A DNA stretch of 38,409 nucleotides from Pseudomonadota bacterium (GTDB lineage: Bacteria; Pseudomonadota; Alphaproteobacteria; Rhizobiales; Pleomorphomonadaceae): positions 1 through 38,409 of the forward strand of contig JAGSYV010000026.1 in assembly GCA_018262505.1 (NCBI GenBank), in the 5' to 3' direction. Position numbers and translations under genes: made by a program. The notes beneath the pieces were generated by a model. That model was not told where the DNA came from and did no database searches. It saw only the letters and a list, made by a program, of their open reading frames with translations. Positions 7,082 through 16,011 of the stretch are shown piece by piece. How positions within the stretch are numbered: position 1 is the first letter of the stretch; every line of letters starts with the position of its first letter.

Positions 7082-8360
7082 ATGGACGAGACCGTCGGCG
7101 GCAAACCATGCCGGCGGCATCAAGGTCATCTGGCAGGACTTGGCGCTGTTTCCGGAAATGACTGTCGCCGAGAACATCGGCTTCTCCGAGGTGGTGGGCC
7201 ATGGCTTGCGGCTGGTCGATTACGGCCGCATTCGCGCCATCGCCCTGGAGGCACTGGCAAAGCTCGGCGTCAGCCTGGACGTCGACGCGCCGCTCAAAGA
7301 GTTTCCGATCGCCCAGCGCCAGATCGTCGCCATCGCCAGGGCGTTGGTCGGCGAAGCGCGCGTCGTGTTCATGGACGAGCCGACGGCCTCCCTCACCCAG
7401 TCCGAGACCGACCACCTCCTCGACATCGTCCGCAATCTCTCGGCGAGCGGCGTCGCGGTGGTGTTCGTCAGCCATCGCCTCGCCGAAGTGCTGGAGATTT
7501 CGAGCCGCATCACCGTTTTGCGCGACGGCCGCCTGGTTGGCGTCTATCCGGCCGAGGGCATGACGCAATCGAAGATCACCGAGCTGATGACCGGCCGTAC
7601 CTTCGAGGCGAAAGTGCGCGCCGCCCCGCGTGCCGATCGTCCGGTGGTGATCGAGGTCGACGGCCTCAGCCGACCCGGCCAGTTCTCCGACATCTCCTTT
7701 AAGGTGCACGAGGGCGAAACGCTCGGCATCACCGGCCTCTTGGGCGCCGGCCGCACCGAGCTGGCCATGACCTTGTTCGGCATGCTGAAACCAGCAGCCG
7801 GCCGCATCCGCCTCGACGGGCGCGAGGTGCGTTTTTCCTCCAACCGCGACGCCATCGACGCCGGCATCGCCTATCTCTCTGAAGACCGGCTGTCGCTCGG
7901 CCTCATCCAGGCGCAGTCGATCGTCGATAACCTGGTCATTTCCTCGCTTGCCAGGATCCTGTCGGGCGGTCTGATCTCGCCCGGCAAGAAGACAAGCCTG
8001 GTCGGCAAGTGGGTGGCCGAACTCGGCGTCAAGATCGGCAAGCCCGAGGATGCCATCACCACCCTGTCGGGTGGCAACCAGCAGCGCATCGCCATCGCCA
8101 AGTGGCTGGCCACCGACCCGCGCCTCCTTATCCTCGACGCGCCGACGGTGGGCGTCGACGTCGGCGCCCGCGCCGGCATCTTCGACATCGTGGCGCGCCT
8201 TGCCGACAGCGGCCTTGCCATCATCCTGATTTCCGACGAGGTGCCCGAGGTCTATTTCAACGCCGACCGAATCCTGCACATGGCGCAGGGCCGCGTCGTC
8301 GGCTCTTACGACCCGCGCGCCTATTCGCTCCACGACATCGAGGCCGCCGTCTATGGTTAA
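7082..8360 (+). pseudogene. RbsA-type sugar ABC transporter ATPase lacking the first Walker A region
   Basis: The intact frame (about 406 residues from TTG 7140, stop 8360) starts at the first Q-loop, IKVIWQDLALFPEMTVAEN. It continues through signature region, Walker B (VVFMDEPTAS), H-loop (FVSHRL) and the complete second nucleotide-binding domain with LSGGNQQR and LLILDAPTVGVDVG. Family members are about 500 residues, so roughly 85-95 residues including GxNGAGKST are missing. ATG 7082 (MDETVGG) may be the original start, but it is in another frame. The second domain has only the family's degenerate P-loop, GLLGAGRTE, so no canonical Walker A remains. A GG-TAA end overlaps the next gene's ATG. 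A true deletion or an assembly gap are both possible. Confidence 0.8.
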
Positions 8361-9348
8361 GTTCATCCGGACCCACGGAACCGAGAGCGCGCTCTTGGCG
8401 GTGATCGTCGTGATCAGCTTCGTCCTGTCGCTGGTGACCGACCGTTACTTCACCGTCGGTAACGCCTTCGACCTGCTCAATACCTCGTCGGTCAACATCA
8501 TCTTCGCCGTCGGCCTGCTGGTTGTGCTGATTTCCGGCGGCATCGATATCTCCTTCGCCGTCGCTGCCTCGGTGGCGCAATATGGCACGGCGCTGTTCAT
8601 CGCCTGGATCGGCGGCGGCAACTGGGCCATCGGCCTTATCATCGCCGGGTCGATCGGCATCGGCCTCGGCTGCCTCAACGCCGCGCTGATCCAGGGCTTC
8701 GCAATCCCTTCGATCGTCGTGTCGATCTCCACCTTCAACGTGTTCTTCGGCCTGTTGATGTTCTTCACCAAGGGCGTGTCGATCTACGATCTGCCCGACT
8801 GGCTCACCGAGCACGTCGTTCTCTACGAGCGGCAGCTCGCCGACGGCAGCTGGATCGAGATTTCGCTGCCGGTGCTGGTCATGGCGATCTGCGTCGTCGC
8901 CACCTGGACGCTGGTGACGCGCACCACTATCGGCCGCCAGCTTTACGCCTTCGGCGACAACCCTGAGGGCGCCCGCCGCTTCGGCGTCAACATCGCCGCC
9001 ATGCGCTTCATCGCCTTCGGCTGGCTCGGCCTGATGGCCGGCATTGCCGGTCTCGTCCAGGCCCATTATGCTCAGGAAGTGGTGCCCAACGCCCTCTACG
9101 GCCGCGAGCTGGACGTGCTGGCCGCCGTGGTGCTCGGCGGCGCCCGCCTCGGCGGCGGCAAGGGCACGGTGCTCGGCTGCGTGCTGGGCGTCATGCTGAC
9201 CCAGATCACCCAGAACGGCCTCAACCTGATGGGCGTCTCGCCCTTCGCCTTCAAGATGATCGTCGGCGCCATCATCCTGATCGCCATCACCCTGTCGAAC
9301 GCGCGCATCGAACGCCTGCTGCCGTTCCTCAGCCGCAAAGGAGCCTGA
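8353..9348 (+). CDS. Sugar ABC transporter permease 1 (BPD_transp_2 family)
   Basis: 331 residues with about eight to ten hydrophobic segments. The family-typical stretch GLLVVLISGGIDISFAV lies near 55-70, and the EAA-like cytoplasmic loop region FGDNPEGARRFGVNIAAMRF near 200-218 contacts the ATPase. Its ATG overlaps the end of the ATPase gene (ATGGTTAA), so translation is coupled. It belongs to the RbsC/LsrC/RhaP class and would pair with the second permease to form the membrane channel. With the ATPase truncated, it may have no working energy source unless another ATPase substitutes. Confidence 0.9.
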   Translation: MVKFIRTHGTESALLAVIVVISFVLSLVTDRYFTVGNAFDLLNTSSVNIIFAVGLLVVLISGGIDISFAVAASVAQYGTALFIAWIGGGNWAIGLIIAGSIGIGLGCLNAALIQGFAIPSIVVSISTFNVFFGLLMFFTKGVSIYDLPDWLTEHVVLYERQLADGSWIEISLPVLVMAICVVATWTLVTRTTIGRQLYAFGDNPEGARRFGVNIAAMRFIAFGWLGLMAGIAGLVQAHYAQEVVPNALYGRELDVLAAVVLGGARLGGGKGTVLGCVLGVMLTQITQNGLNLMGVSPFAFKMIVGAIILIAITLSNARIERLLPFLSRKGA

Positions 9349-9350
9349 CG

Positions 9351-10352
9351 ATGAGCGCCCTTATCCAGCGCCTCAACGGCGCGCCCTTCGTTCGCGATAT
9401 GGCCGGCCCCGGCTTCGCCTTCCTGGCGGTGTTGATCGTCTTCTCGCTGGCCTCGCCGCAGTTCCTGAGCGGCGCCACCTTCGGCTCGGTGGCCTTTCAA
9501 CTGCCGGAACTCGGCCTCTTGACGCTCGCCATGCTGATGCCGATCATCACCGGCGGCTTTAACCTGGCCGTCACCTTCACCGCCAACATGGCCGGCCTGA
9601 CGGTCGCCTGGATACTCGAGGCCAACGGCGGCGTTGACGCCAGCCCCGAGGTGTTCGCCTTCGCCGTGGTGGTGGCCATCGGCGTCGGAGCGCTGGCCGG
9701 CTTCGTCATGGGCCTGGTCATCGCCTTCACCCGCGCCCACCCGATCCTGGTGTCGCTGTCGATGATGATCTTCCTGCGCGGTCTCGGCGAGTTCCTGACG
9801 CGCGGCGGCGACGTTTCGGGCTTTCCCGAATTCCTCCACCCGATCGGCCACGGCTCGATCCTCGGCATTCCCGTGCCGATGCTGGTGTTCCTCGTCTGCG
9901 TCGCCCTCTGGCACCTGTTGCTCTCGCGCAGCCGGCTGGGCTTCAACACCTACATGATCGGCTCCAACATCGAGGCGACGCGCTATTCCGGCATCAACAC
10001 CCGCCGGGTGGTGATCCTGGTCTACACGCTGTCCGGGGCGATGTGTGCCATTGCCGGCATCATCATGATGGCGCGCTTCAACTCGGTGCGCGTCGGCCAT
10101 GGCGAATCCTACGTGCTGATCACCGTGCTCGCCTGCTTCCTCGGCGGCGTCCATCCCGACGGCGGCTTCGGCAAGGCGCTGCCAGTGTTCGTGGCGCTGA
10201 TCGACCTGCAGATGCTGTCGTCCGGTCTCAACATTCTGGGCGCCAACCAGCATCTCGCCACGGCCGTCTGGGGCCTGCTACTGATCACCGTGATGATCAG
10301 TCGCTGGCTGGTCCTTCGCCTGCGATCAAACTTCGCTTCCAGCCGAAGATAG
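9351..10352 (+). CDS. Sugar ABC transporter permease 2 (BPD_transp_2 family)
   Basis: 333 residues starting 2 bases after permease 1 stops, in the same operon. Several membrane helices are clear, with the family segments AMLMPIITGGFNLAVTFTAN near 59-78 and SNIEATRYSGINTRRV near 203-218. Two different permeases in one operon are typical of the LsrCD and RhaPQ systems, whereas classical RbsC is a homodimer. This argues for a heterodimeric channel and against a plain ribose system. No lesion is visible in this gene. Confidence 0.9.
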   Translation: MSALIQRLNGAPFVRDMAGPGFAFLAVLIVFSLASPQFLSGATFGSVAFQLPELGLLTLAMLMPIITGGFNLAVTFTANMAGLTVAWILEANGGVDASPEVFAFAVVVAIGVGALAGFVMGLVIAFTRAHPILVSLSMMIFLRGLGEFLTRGGDVSGFPEFLHPIGHGSILGIPVPMLVFLVCVALWHLLLSRSRLGFNTYMIGSNIEATRYSGINTRRVVILVYTLSGAMCAIAGIIMMARFNSVRVGHGESYVLITVLACFLGGVHPDGGFGKALPVFVALIDLQMLSSGLNILGANQHLATAVWGLLLITVMISRWLVLRLRSNFASSRR

Positions 10353-10370
10353 TCTCACCCGGAGTTCAGC

Positions 10371-11291
10371 GTGTCCGTCATCGTCATCGGGTCCGTCAAC
10401 GTCGATATCGTCACCTACGCCGATCGGGCGCCGCGCCCCGGCGAGTCGCTGACCGGCCGCAGCTACCAGATGGTCCCTGGCGGCAAGGGCGCGAACCAGG
10501 CTGTCGCGGTGGCGAGGCAAGGACAGCCCGTCAGCTTCATTGGCCGTATCGGCGCGGATTCCTTCGGCGATTTCATCAAGTCGCGGCTCGGCGGCTTCGG
10601 GGTGAACCTTGACCACTTGGTCGTCGACGACACCCTGCCGACCGGCATCGCCGTCATTGGTGTCGACGCCAAGGGCGAGAACGCCATCACCGTCATTCCC
10701 GGCGCCAATACAGGTGTTTCCGAGGAGCAGGTCACTGCCGCCGCATCGCGCTTCAAGGGCATCAAGGTGCTGCTTGCCCAGCTCGAACATCCGTTTCCGG
10801 CGACGCTGAAGGCCGTCGAGTATGCGCGACAGGCCGGTGCCAAGGTCATTCTCGATCCGGCGCCAATCCCGACCTTTCCCTTCCCGGCCGAGACCATCCG
10901 GCTGTTCGACGCCTTGACGCCGAACGAAATCGAAACCGAGGCGCTGACCGGCATCGCTCCCGTCGATCTCGAGGCCGCGGCCGCTGCCGCCGCGCAACTG
11001 GCGAGCACCGGCTTGCCGATCGCCGTCGTCAAGCTCGGCGCACGCGGCGTCTATGTCCACAGCGCAGACTTCCGCGGCCACGTGCCGCCGTTCAAGGTCA
11101 AGGCCATCGACACCGTGGCGGCCGGCGACTGCTTCAACGCCGGCTTCGCCTCCGCTCTTTGCGAGGGCATGCCGGTCGAGCAAGCCATTCGCTATGCTGC
11201 CGCCTCCGGTGCGCTCGCCTGCACCAAGGCCGGCTCGTCCGACGCGGCGCCGACCCACGCCGAGGTCGAGGCGCTTCTCGCCGGTGGCTGA
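10371..11291 (+). CDS. rbsK: Ribokinase (PfkB family sugar kinase)
   Basis: 306 residues from GTG 10371; GGAG lies a few bases upstream. The N-terminal GSVNVDIV and the first PfkB signature GGKGANQAVAVAR (about 38-50) match ribokinases. The second signature DTVAAGDCFNAGFA (about 244-257) carries the catalytic Asp, although the usual GAGD anion-hole motif reads AAGD. The enzyme would phosphorylate the imported pentose at O5 in the cytoplasm. It closes the transport operon, 18 bases after permease 2. Another sugar of the same class is possible since the transporter is not classically RbsABC. Confidence 0.85.
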   Translation: MSVIVIGSVNVDIVTYADRAPRPGESLTGRSYQMVPGGKGANQAVAVARQGQPVSFIGRIGADSFGDFIKSRLGGFGVNLDHLVVDDTLPTGIAVIGVDAKGENAITVIPGANTGVSEEQVTAAASRFKGIKVLLAQLEHPFPATLKAVEYARQAGAKVILDPAPIPTFPFPAETIRLFDALTPNEIETEALTGIAPVDLEAAAAAAAQLASTGLPIAVVKLGARGVYVHSADFRGHVPPFKVKAIDTVAAGDCFNAGFASALCEGMPVEQAIRYAAASGALACTKAGSSDAAPTHAEVEALLAGG

Positions 11292-11313
11292 AGGCCCTCT
11301 GGCGCGCCTAAAA

Positions 11314-11346
11314 ACAAAGGCCACGGTTGTCTCCCGTGGCCTTTGT
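11314..11346. terminator. Bidirectional terminator between rbsK and pheT
   Basis: ACAAAGGCCACGG pairs perfectly with CCGTGGCCTTTGT over a 7-base loop. The flanking A- and T-rich ends serve both convergent genes. Confidence 0.85.
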
Positions 11347-11363
11347 CATTTGTTTTGAAGCCT

Positions 11364-13778
11364 TCAGCCGCGCAGGGCAGCACCGGTTGCCTTCTGAACG
11401 GAGACAACGATCGCCTTGGACACCTTCTCGATGTCCTCGTCGGTCAGCGTGCGATCGCTCGGCGTCAGCGTAACGGCGACGGCCACCGATTTCTGTCCGG
11501 CCGCCACGTGCTCGCCCCGGTAGACGTCGAACACGTCGACGTCACCGATCAGCTTCTTGTCGGCGCCTTGTACCGCCTTGATAAGTTTCGCCACGTCCAC
11601 GCTGTCGTCGACAACGAAAGCAAAGTCGCGGCTGACCGGCATGAAGGCGGAAATCGCCAAAGCTGGCTTGCTGCGGCCGGCCTTCGCCTTGGCGACGGGA
11701 ATGCGGTCGAGAATGACTTCGGCGGCAACGATCGGTCCCTCGGCATCCAGCGCCTCGATGACGGCCGGATGCAACTCTCCGAAATGAGCCAGCACGGTCT
11801 GCGGTCCGAGTTGGATGCTGCCCGAACGACCTGGATGGAACCAGCTCGGCGCGGATCGGACGATCTGGACCCGCGAGATGTCGACACCCAGCGCATCGAG
11901 CAACGCCAGCGCATCGGCCTTGGCATCGAAGACGGTTACGGCAGCCGCCGAGCCGCTCCAGTGACGGCCGGCGCCGACAAACCCAGCGCTGCCTTCGCGC
12001 ACGGCAGTGGCCGCTATGCTCTGGTCTTGCGGCCGGTCACCGGCAAAAGTCTGACCGACCTCGAACAGCGCGAGGTCGGCAAGGCCACGGTCGGCATTGC
12101 GCTTCACCGCCGCGACAAGGCCAGGGATCAGGCTCGGCCGCATGTCGCTCATGTCGGCGGAGATCGGGTTGGCAAGCTCGAGTTCGGGCGCGCCGCCGCC
12201 GAACAGCACGGCCACCGGCTTGGCGAGAAACGACCAGGTCACCGCCTCGACGAGACCGCGCGCCGCCAGTGCCCGCTTGGCACGACGGGTGCGGGTCTGC
12301 AGCGGCGTCAAAACCTTCTGCGACACCGAGGCAAGGCGCGGCAGCGCCGTCGCCTTCACCTGATTGAGGCCGACGATGCGCACCACTTCCTCGACGAGGT
12401 CGGCTTTGCCATGGACGTCCGGCCGCCAGGACGGTACGGCGACCGAGCGACTCTCGCCACTACCGGTTACCGAGAAACCGAGCTTTTCAAGCGTTGCGGC
12501 AATGGTGTCGGCCGAAAGATCGAGGCCGGACAGACGCTTCACCTCAGAAAGCGGGAAATCGAGCACCTTGTTCTGTAGCGGTTCCTTGCCAGCTACGACA
12601 ACTTCGGAAGCTTCGCCGCCGCAAAGGTCAAGCACCATACGCGTCGCCAGCTCCAGGCCGGCAATGACGAAACCGGGATCGATGCCGCGCTCGAAACGGA
12701 AACGGGCGTCGGAATTGAGGCCCAGACGGCGGCCGGTGCGGGCGGTCCGACCGGGATCGAAATAGGCGCTTTCGATGAAGACCGACGTGGTCGTCTCGGT
12801 GGAGCCGGTGGTCTCGCCACCCATGACGCCACCAAGGCCGAGCACGGCGGCATCGTCGGCGATGACGCACATGCTGTCGTCGACCGCATAGGTCTTGCCG
12901 TCGAGCGCCAGCAGGCTTTCACCCGCCTTGCCCAATCGAGCGGAGATGGTGCCGGTCAGCTTGTCGGCGTCGTAGACGTGCAGCGGCCGGCCGCGATCGA
13001 AGGTCAGGTAGTTGGTGATGTCGACCAGCGCCGAGATCGGGCGAAGACCGATCGCCTTGAGCCGGTCCTGTAACCACTTGGGCGATGGGCCGTTCTTGAG
13101 GCCACGCACCACGCGGCCGGCGAATACCGGGCAGGCCGTATCGTCGCCGTCGAACTTCAGCACGATCGGCACCGGTGAGGCGAAAGTGCCGGCAATCGGC
13201 TTCAGCGGATCCGGCTTCAGCTTGCCGAGGCCGCGCGCCGCGAGGTCCCGGGCGATACCGCGTACACCAAGGCAGTCGGGCCGGTTGGGGGTGATGGAGA
13301 TGTCGATCACCGGGTCGGTGCCGCCGCGATAGTCGGCGAAGGAGACGCCGACCGGTGCGTCCTCGGGCAACTCGATGATGCCGTTGTGCTCGTCCGACAG
13401 GCCGAGCTCGCGCTCCGAGCACATCATGCCACGGCTCTCGACGCCGCGGATGGTGCCGACTTCCAGCACGGCGCCGGTCGCCGGAATGACGACGCCGGGC
13501 AGGGCGAACACGCCCTTGAGGCCGGCCCGCGCGTTGGGCGCGCCGCACACCACCTGCACCGGTCCCTTGCCGGCGTCGACCGACAGCAGCTTCAGCTTGT
13601 CGGCATTGGGATGCTTGTCGGCGGTGACGATCTTCGCCACGACGAACGGCTTGAACGGCGCGGACGGATCGGAAACCTCTTCCACCTCGAGGCCCACCAT
13701 GGTGAGCGCCTCGACGACTTCGTCAAGCGAGGCATCGGTGTCGAGATGGTCTTTCAGCCAGCTGAGGGTGAACTTCAT
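11364..13778 (-). CDS. pheT: Phenylalanine-tRNA ligase beta subunit
   Basis: 804 residues, normal for the bacterial beta subunit. It opens with MKFTLSWLKDHLDTDASLDE, followed by the tRNA-binding OB domain (FVVAKIVTADKHPNADKLK near 48-66), then the B3/B4 editing region and B5. The C-terminal ferredoxin-like anticodon-binding domain includes FMPVSRDFAFVVDDSV. With PheS it forms the (alpha-beta)2 enzyme that charges tRNA-Phe; the beta subunit supplies the editing site for mischarged tyrosine. It lies 81 bases downstream of pheS and is probably cotranscribed with it. A strong terminator follows. Confidence 0.97.
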   Translation of the reverse strand: MKFTLSWLKDHLDTDASLDEVVEALTMVGLEVEEVSDPSAPFKPFVVAKIVTADKHPNADKLKLLSVDAGKGPVQVVCGAPNARAGLKGVFALPGVVIPATGAVLEVGTIRGVESRGMMCSERELGLSDEHNGIIELPEDAPVGVSFADYRGGTDPVIDISITPNRPDCLGVRGIARDLAARGLGKLKPDPLKPIAGTFASPVPIVLKFDGDDTACPVFAGRVVRGLKNGPSPKWLQDRLKAIGLRPISALVDITNYLTFDRGRPLHVYDADKLTGTISARLGKAGESLLALDGKTYAVDDSMCVIADDAAVLGLGGVMGGETTGSTETTTSVFIESAYFDPGRTARTGRRLGLNSDARFRFERGIDPGFVIAGLELATRMVLDLCGGEASEVVVAGKEPLQNKVLDFPLSEVKRLSGLDLSADTIAATLEKLGFSVTGSGESRSVAVPSWRPDVHGKADLVEEVVRIVGLNQVKATALPRLASVSQKVLTPLQTRTRRAKRALAARGLVEAVTWSFLAKPVAVLFGGGAPELELANPISADMSDMRPSLIPGLVAAVKRNADRGLADLALFEVGQTFAGDRPQDQSIAATAVREGSAGFVGAGRHWSGSAAAVTVFDAKADALALLDALGVDISRVQIVRSAPSWFHPGRSGSIQLGPQTVLAHFGELHPAVIEALDAEGPIVAAEVILDRIPVAKAKAGRSKPALAISAFMPVSRDFAFVVDDSVDVAKLIKAVQGADKKLIGDVDVFDVYRGEHVAAGQKSVAVAVTLTPSDRTLTDEDIEKVSKAIVVSVQKATGAALRG

Positions 13779-13859
13779 TTTGGCAAATCCGTTATCGGAA
13801 ACTTTGAATGGCTCGGTCCGGGGACCAGGCGGGGAAGGTGGCGGCAGAGCCCGCCGCCA

Positions 13860-14942
13860 TTACCCCGTCAGTCCGCCATAGAGACTCGGCAGGTCGAGCG
13901 GACGGAAGCCATAGTGCTTCAGCCAGCGGGCATCGGCGTCGAAGAAGGCGCGCAGATCGGGCATGCCGTATTTCAGCATGGCGATGCGGTCGATGCCCAT
14001 GCCGAAGGCAAAGCCCTGATAGACATCGGGGTCGAGGCCGGCGGCGCGAATGACGTTGGGATGCACCATGCCGCAGCCCAAAATCTCCAGCCAATCGTCG
14101 CCCTCGCCGATACGGATCTCCGAGCCCGACCGCCGGCAGCCGACGTCGACTTCCATCGACGGCTCGGTGAACGGGAAGAAGGACGGCCGGAAGCGCGTCT
14201 TGACTTCTTCCACTTCGAAGAAGGCCTTCAGGAACTCCTCCAGCACCCACTTGAGATGGCCGAAATGGGTTGTCTCGTCGATGACGAGGCCTTCCACTTG
14301 ATGGAACATCGGCGTGTGAGTGGCATCGCTGTCGCAGCGATAGGTACGACCGGGCGCAATGATGCGGATCGGCGGCTTCTGCGTCTCCATGGTGCGGATC
14401 TGCACCGGCGAAGTATGGGTCCTGAGCAGCAGTCGCGAGCCATCCTCCTTCGGCTTCAGGAAGAACGTGTCGTGCATCTCGCGCGCCGGATGGTCCGGCG
14501 GGAAATTGAGGGCCGTGAAATTATAGTGGTCGGTCTCGATGTCCGGCCCCTCGGCCACCGCAAAGCCCATGTCGGTGAAAATGGCGGTGATCTCGTCGAT
14601 CACCTGGCTCACCGGGTGGATACGCCCCTCGGCGAGCGGCCCAGGCCGGACCGGCAGCGAGATGTCGACGGTTTCGCGCGCAAGACGAGCATCGAGCGCG
14701 GACGCCTTCAGCACCGCCTTGCGGTCGGCGACGGCCAGTCCCACGCGGTCCTTCAGCGCATTGATCGCCGCGCCGCGCGTCCGCCGGTCATCGGGGCTCA
14801 TGGCGCCGAGCGTCTTGAGCAGCGCCGACACCGATCCCTGCTTGCCAAGGGTGGCGACGCGCACGCCCTCAAGGGCGGCTTCGTCGACGGCGGCGTGGAT
14901 GTCGTCGAGAATGGAGGCTTCGAGCTGTTCGATGTCGGTCAT
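13860..14942 (-). CDS. pheS: Phenylalanine-tRNA ligase alpha subunit
   Basis: 360 residues. An N-terminal coiled-coil of about 90 residues binds tRNA. The class II catalytic core shows motif 2 around TSPVQIRTM and [19 protein letters not shown], and motif 3 at [17 protein letters not shown] near the C-terminus. It provides the aminoacylation site of the PheST tetramer. A terminator between rplT and pheS (15011-15045) and a promoter-like region just upstream suggest that pheS-pheT is its own transcription unit rather than a continuation of infC-rpmI-rplT. ATG 14942 is the only sensible start. Confidence 0.97.
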   Translation of the reverse strand: MTDIEQLEASILDDIHAAVDEAALEGVRVATLGKQGSVSALLKTLGAMSPDDRRTRGAAINALKDRVGLAVADRKAVLKASALDARLARETVDISLPVRPGPLAEGRIHPVSQVIDEITAIFTDMGFAVAEGPDIETDHYNFTALNFPPDHPAREMHDTFFLKPKEDGSRLLLRTHTSPVQIRTMETQKPPIRIIAPGRTYRCDSDATHTPMFHQVEGLVIDETTHFGHLKWVLEEFLKAFFEVEEVKTRFRPSFFPFTEPSMEVDVGCRRSGSEIRIGEGDDWLEILGCGMVHPNVIRAAGLDPDVYQGFAFGMGIDRIAMLKYGMPDLRAFFDADARWLKHYGFRPLDLPSLYGGLTG

Positions 14943-14970
14943 AACGCGTGTCCTGGCGGATCTGATGGCA

Positions 14971-14993
14971 GGCTTCTAGCCGGTCTGACCGGC
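14971..14993 (-). promoter_or_regulatory. pheS upstream element: shared 12-mer and palindrome
   Basis: On the plus strand GGCTTCTAGCCG (14971-14982) is identical to a 12-mer upstream of rpmI at 15895-15906. Read on the minus strand it contains TAGAAG, a possible -10 hexamer. It overlaps the near-perfect palindrome GCCGGTCTGACCGGC (14979-14993). No good -35 hexamer was found for pheS. Confidence 0.35.
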
Positions 14994-15010
14994 GATTGCA
15001 CCCCTGGAAA

Positions 15011-15045
15011 CAAAAAGAGCGGCGCACCGATCGGCGCGCCGCTCT
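15011..15045 (-). terminator. Rho-independent terminator of rplT
   Basis: AGAGCGGCGC / GCGCCGCTCT form a 10-base stem (15016-15025 with 15036-15045), followed on the minus strand by TTTTTG. It lies downstream of rplT and upstream of pheS. A further hairpin GGCCGATC-AGC-GATCGGCC at 15060-15078 sits between rplT and the terminator. Confidence 0.85.
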
Positions 15046-15093
15046 CGTAATGTCGGGGCGGCCGATCAGCGATCGGCCCCGCGCTGTCGCCGA

Positions 15094-15456
15094 TTAGGCG
15101 GCAGCCTGGGCCTTCTCGACGATGGCCTTAAACGACGCCGGCTCGCTGATGGCGAGATCGGACAGCACCTTGCGGTCGATGGCGATCCCGGCCTTGGCCA
15201 TGAGATCGATGAAGCGAGCGTAGGTCAGCTCGCCACCGGTCACGTCACGGACAGCGGCGTTGATGCGCTGGATCCAGAGAGCGCGGAAGTTGCGCTTCTT
15301 GGCCCGACGGTCACGCGTCGCATATTGCATCGCGCGATCGACGGCCGCCTTGGCGGTCTTGATGGTATTCTTGCGGCGGCCCCGGAAGCCCTTTGCGGCC
15401 TCTAGAACCTTCTTGTGCTTGGCATGGGACGTAACGCCCCGCTTGACGCGCGCCAT
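15094..15456 (-). CDS. rplT: 50S ribosomal protein L20
   Basis: 120 residues, full length. The start [24 protein letters not shown] and the basic stretch [17 protein letters not shown] are hallmark L20, as is the C-terminal globular part [19 protein letters not shown]20 binds 23S rRNA early in large-subunit assembly and in several bacteria represses its own operon. It follows rpmI by 43 bases and is terminated by the hairpin at 15016-15045. Confidence 0.98.
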   Translation of the reverse strand: MARVKRGVTSHAKHKKVLEAAKGFRGRRKNTIKTAKAAVDRAMQYATRDRRAKKRNFRALWIQRINAAVRDVTGGELTYARFIDLMAKAGIAIDRKVLSDLAISEPASFKAIVEKAQAAA

Positions 15457-15499
15457 AATTCAGTCTCCTCGAGTGTGAGTGCCGTTTGATCGCGCGGGA

Positions 15500-15700
15500 T
15501 CAGGCGTAGGGCAGGAAGTTCTTCTTGATGATGATCTCGTCCGGCTTGGACAGCACGGTGGTGCCGCGAGCCTTACGGATGAACTTGGTAGTCCGCTTGA
15601 TCATGCCATGGCGCTTGCCGGCCTGAGCAGACTTGATGTGGCCACTGGCCGTCACCTTGAAGCGCTTCTTTGCGCCCGACTTCGTCTTCATCTTGGGCAT
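15500..15700 (-). CDS. rpmI: 50S ribosomal protein L35
   Basis: 66 residues: [20 protein letters not shown] at the start and a basic body, the standard L35. It is a small structural protein of the 50S subunit and is encoded immediately before rplT, the conserved order. A promoter candidate and a structured leader occupy the 310-base interval between infC and rpmI, so rpmI-rplT probably has its own start of transcription. Confidence 0.98.
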   Translation of the reverse strand: MPKMKTKSGAKKRFKVTASGHIKSAQAGKRHGMIKRTTKFIRKARGTTVLSKPDEIIIKKNFLPYA

Positions 15701-15761
15701 TTTGCTCGTTTCCGAGTGTTAGGAGATCCCTCTCGGGTTCTCGCTGGCCTGTCAGTTCCGG

Positions 15762-15820
15762 AAAAACCCACGATCCGTCGCGGGAGACCCGCGACCCTGG
15801 ACCGCGCTGTCCGGGGGTTT
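15762..15820 (-). promoter_or_regulatory. Structured leader of rpmI-rplT, attenuator-like
   Basis: On the minus strand, AAACCC (plus 15815-15820) can pair with GGGTTT (within plus 15762-15769, which continues as a T-run). This encloses a perfect GTCGCGGG-TCT-CCCGCGAC hairpin (15777-15795). A closing stem followed by T residues looks like an attenuator or an L20-binding leader. I infer this from base pairing only. Confidence 0.35.
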
Positions 15821-15896
15821 GAGCTTCGACAGTCGCCACGGCATGCCCATGGACACGGAAAACCGTCTCCACGCCGGGCGACCTGAAGTGGCTGGG

Positions 15897-15925
15897 CTTC
15901 TAGCCGAAAAGGGCAGGAAACGCAA
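15897..15925 (-). promoter_or_regulatory. Promoter candidate for rpmI-rplT
   Basis: On the minus strand TTGCGT (plus 15920-15925) and TAGAAG (plus 15897-15902) are separated by 17 bases, placing the start near 15890 and giving a leader of about 190 bases. It lies just after the infC terminator, where a new promoter is needed. Confidence 0.5.
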
Positions 15926-15958
15926 GGCGCATCAACACTACCCCCGATGGCCTGACAA

Positions 15959-15994
15959 ACCAAAGGCTCCGGCATGGATTCCGGAGCCTTTGGT
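15959..15994 (-). terminator. Rho-independent terminator of infC
   Basis: ACCAAAGGCTCCGG and CCGGAGCCTTTGGT form a 14-base perfect stem with an 8-base loop, 18 bases after the infC stop. The T-run is short (TTTGGTTTGTC on the minus strand). Confidence 0.8.
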
Positions 15995-16011
15995 CAATCT
16001 GTCTGAAAGGA

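Noticed and set aside
11343-12578. A 411-residue plus-strand frame opposite pheT, and a 554-residue one opposite pheS/pheT
   Set aside because: These are antisense frames of high-GC conserved genes; their residue composition (rich in Arg, Gly, His, Asp) shows they are shadows.
15721-15958. A small RNA gene in the infC-rpmI interval
   Set aside because: The structure present is better explained as the leader of rpmI-rplT, and there is no separate terminator inside the interval.
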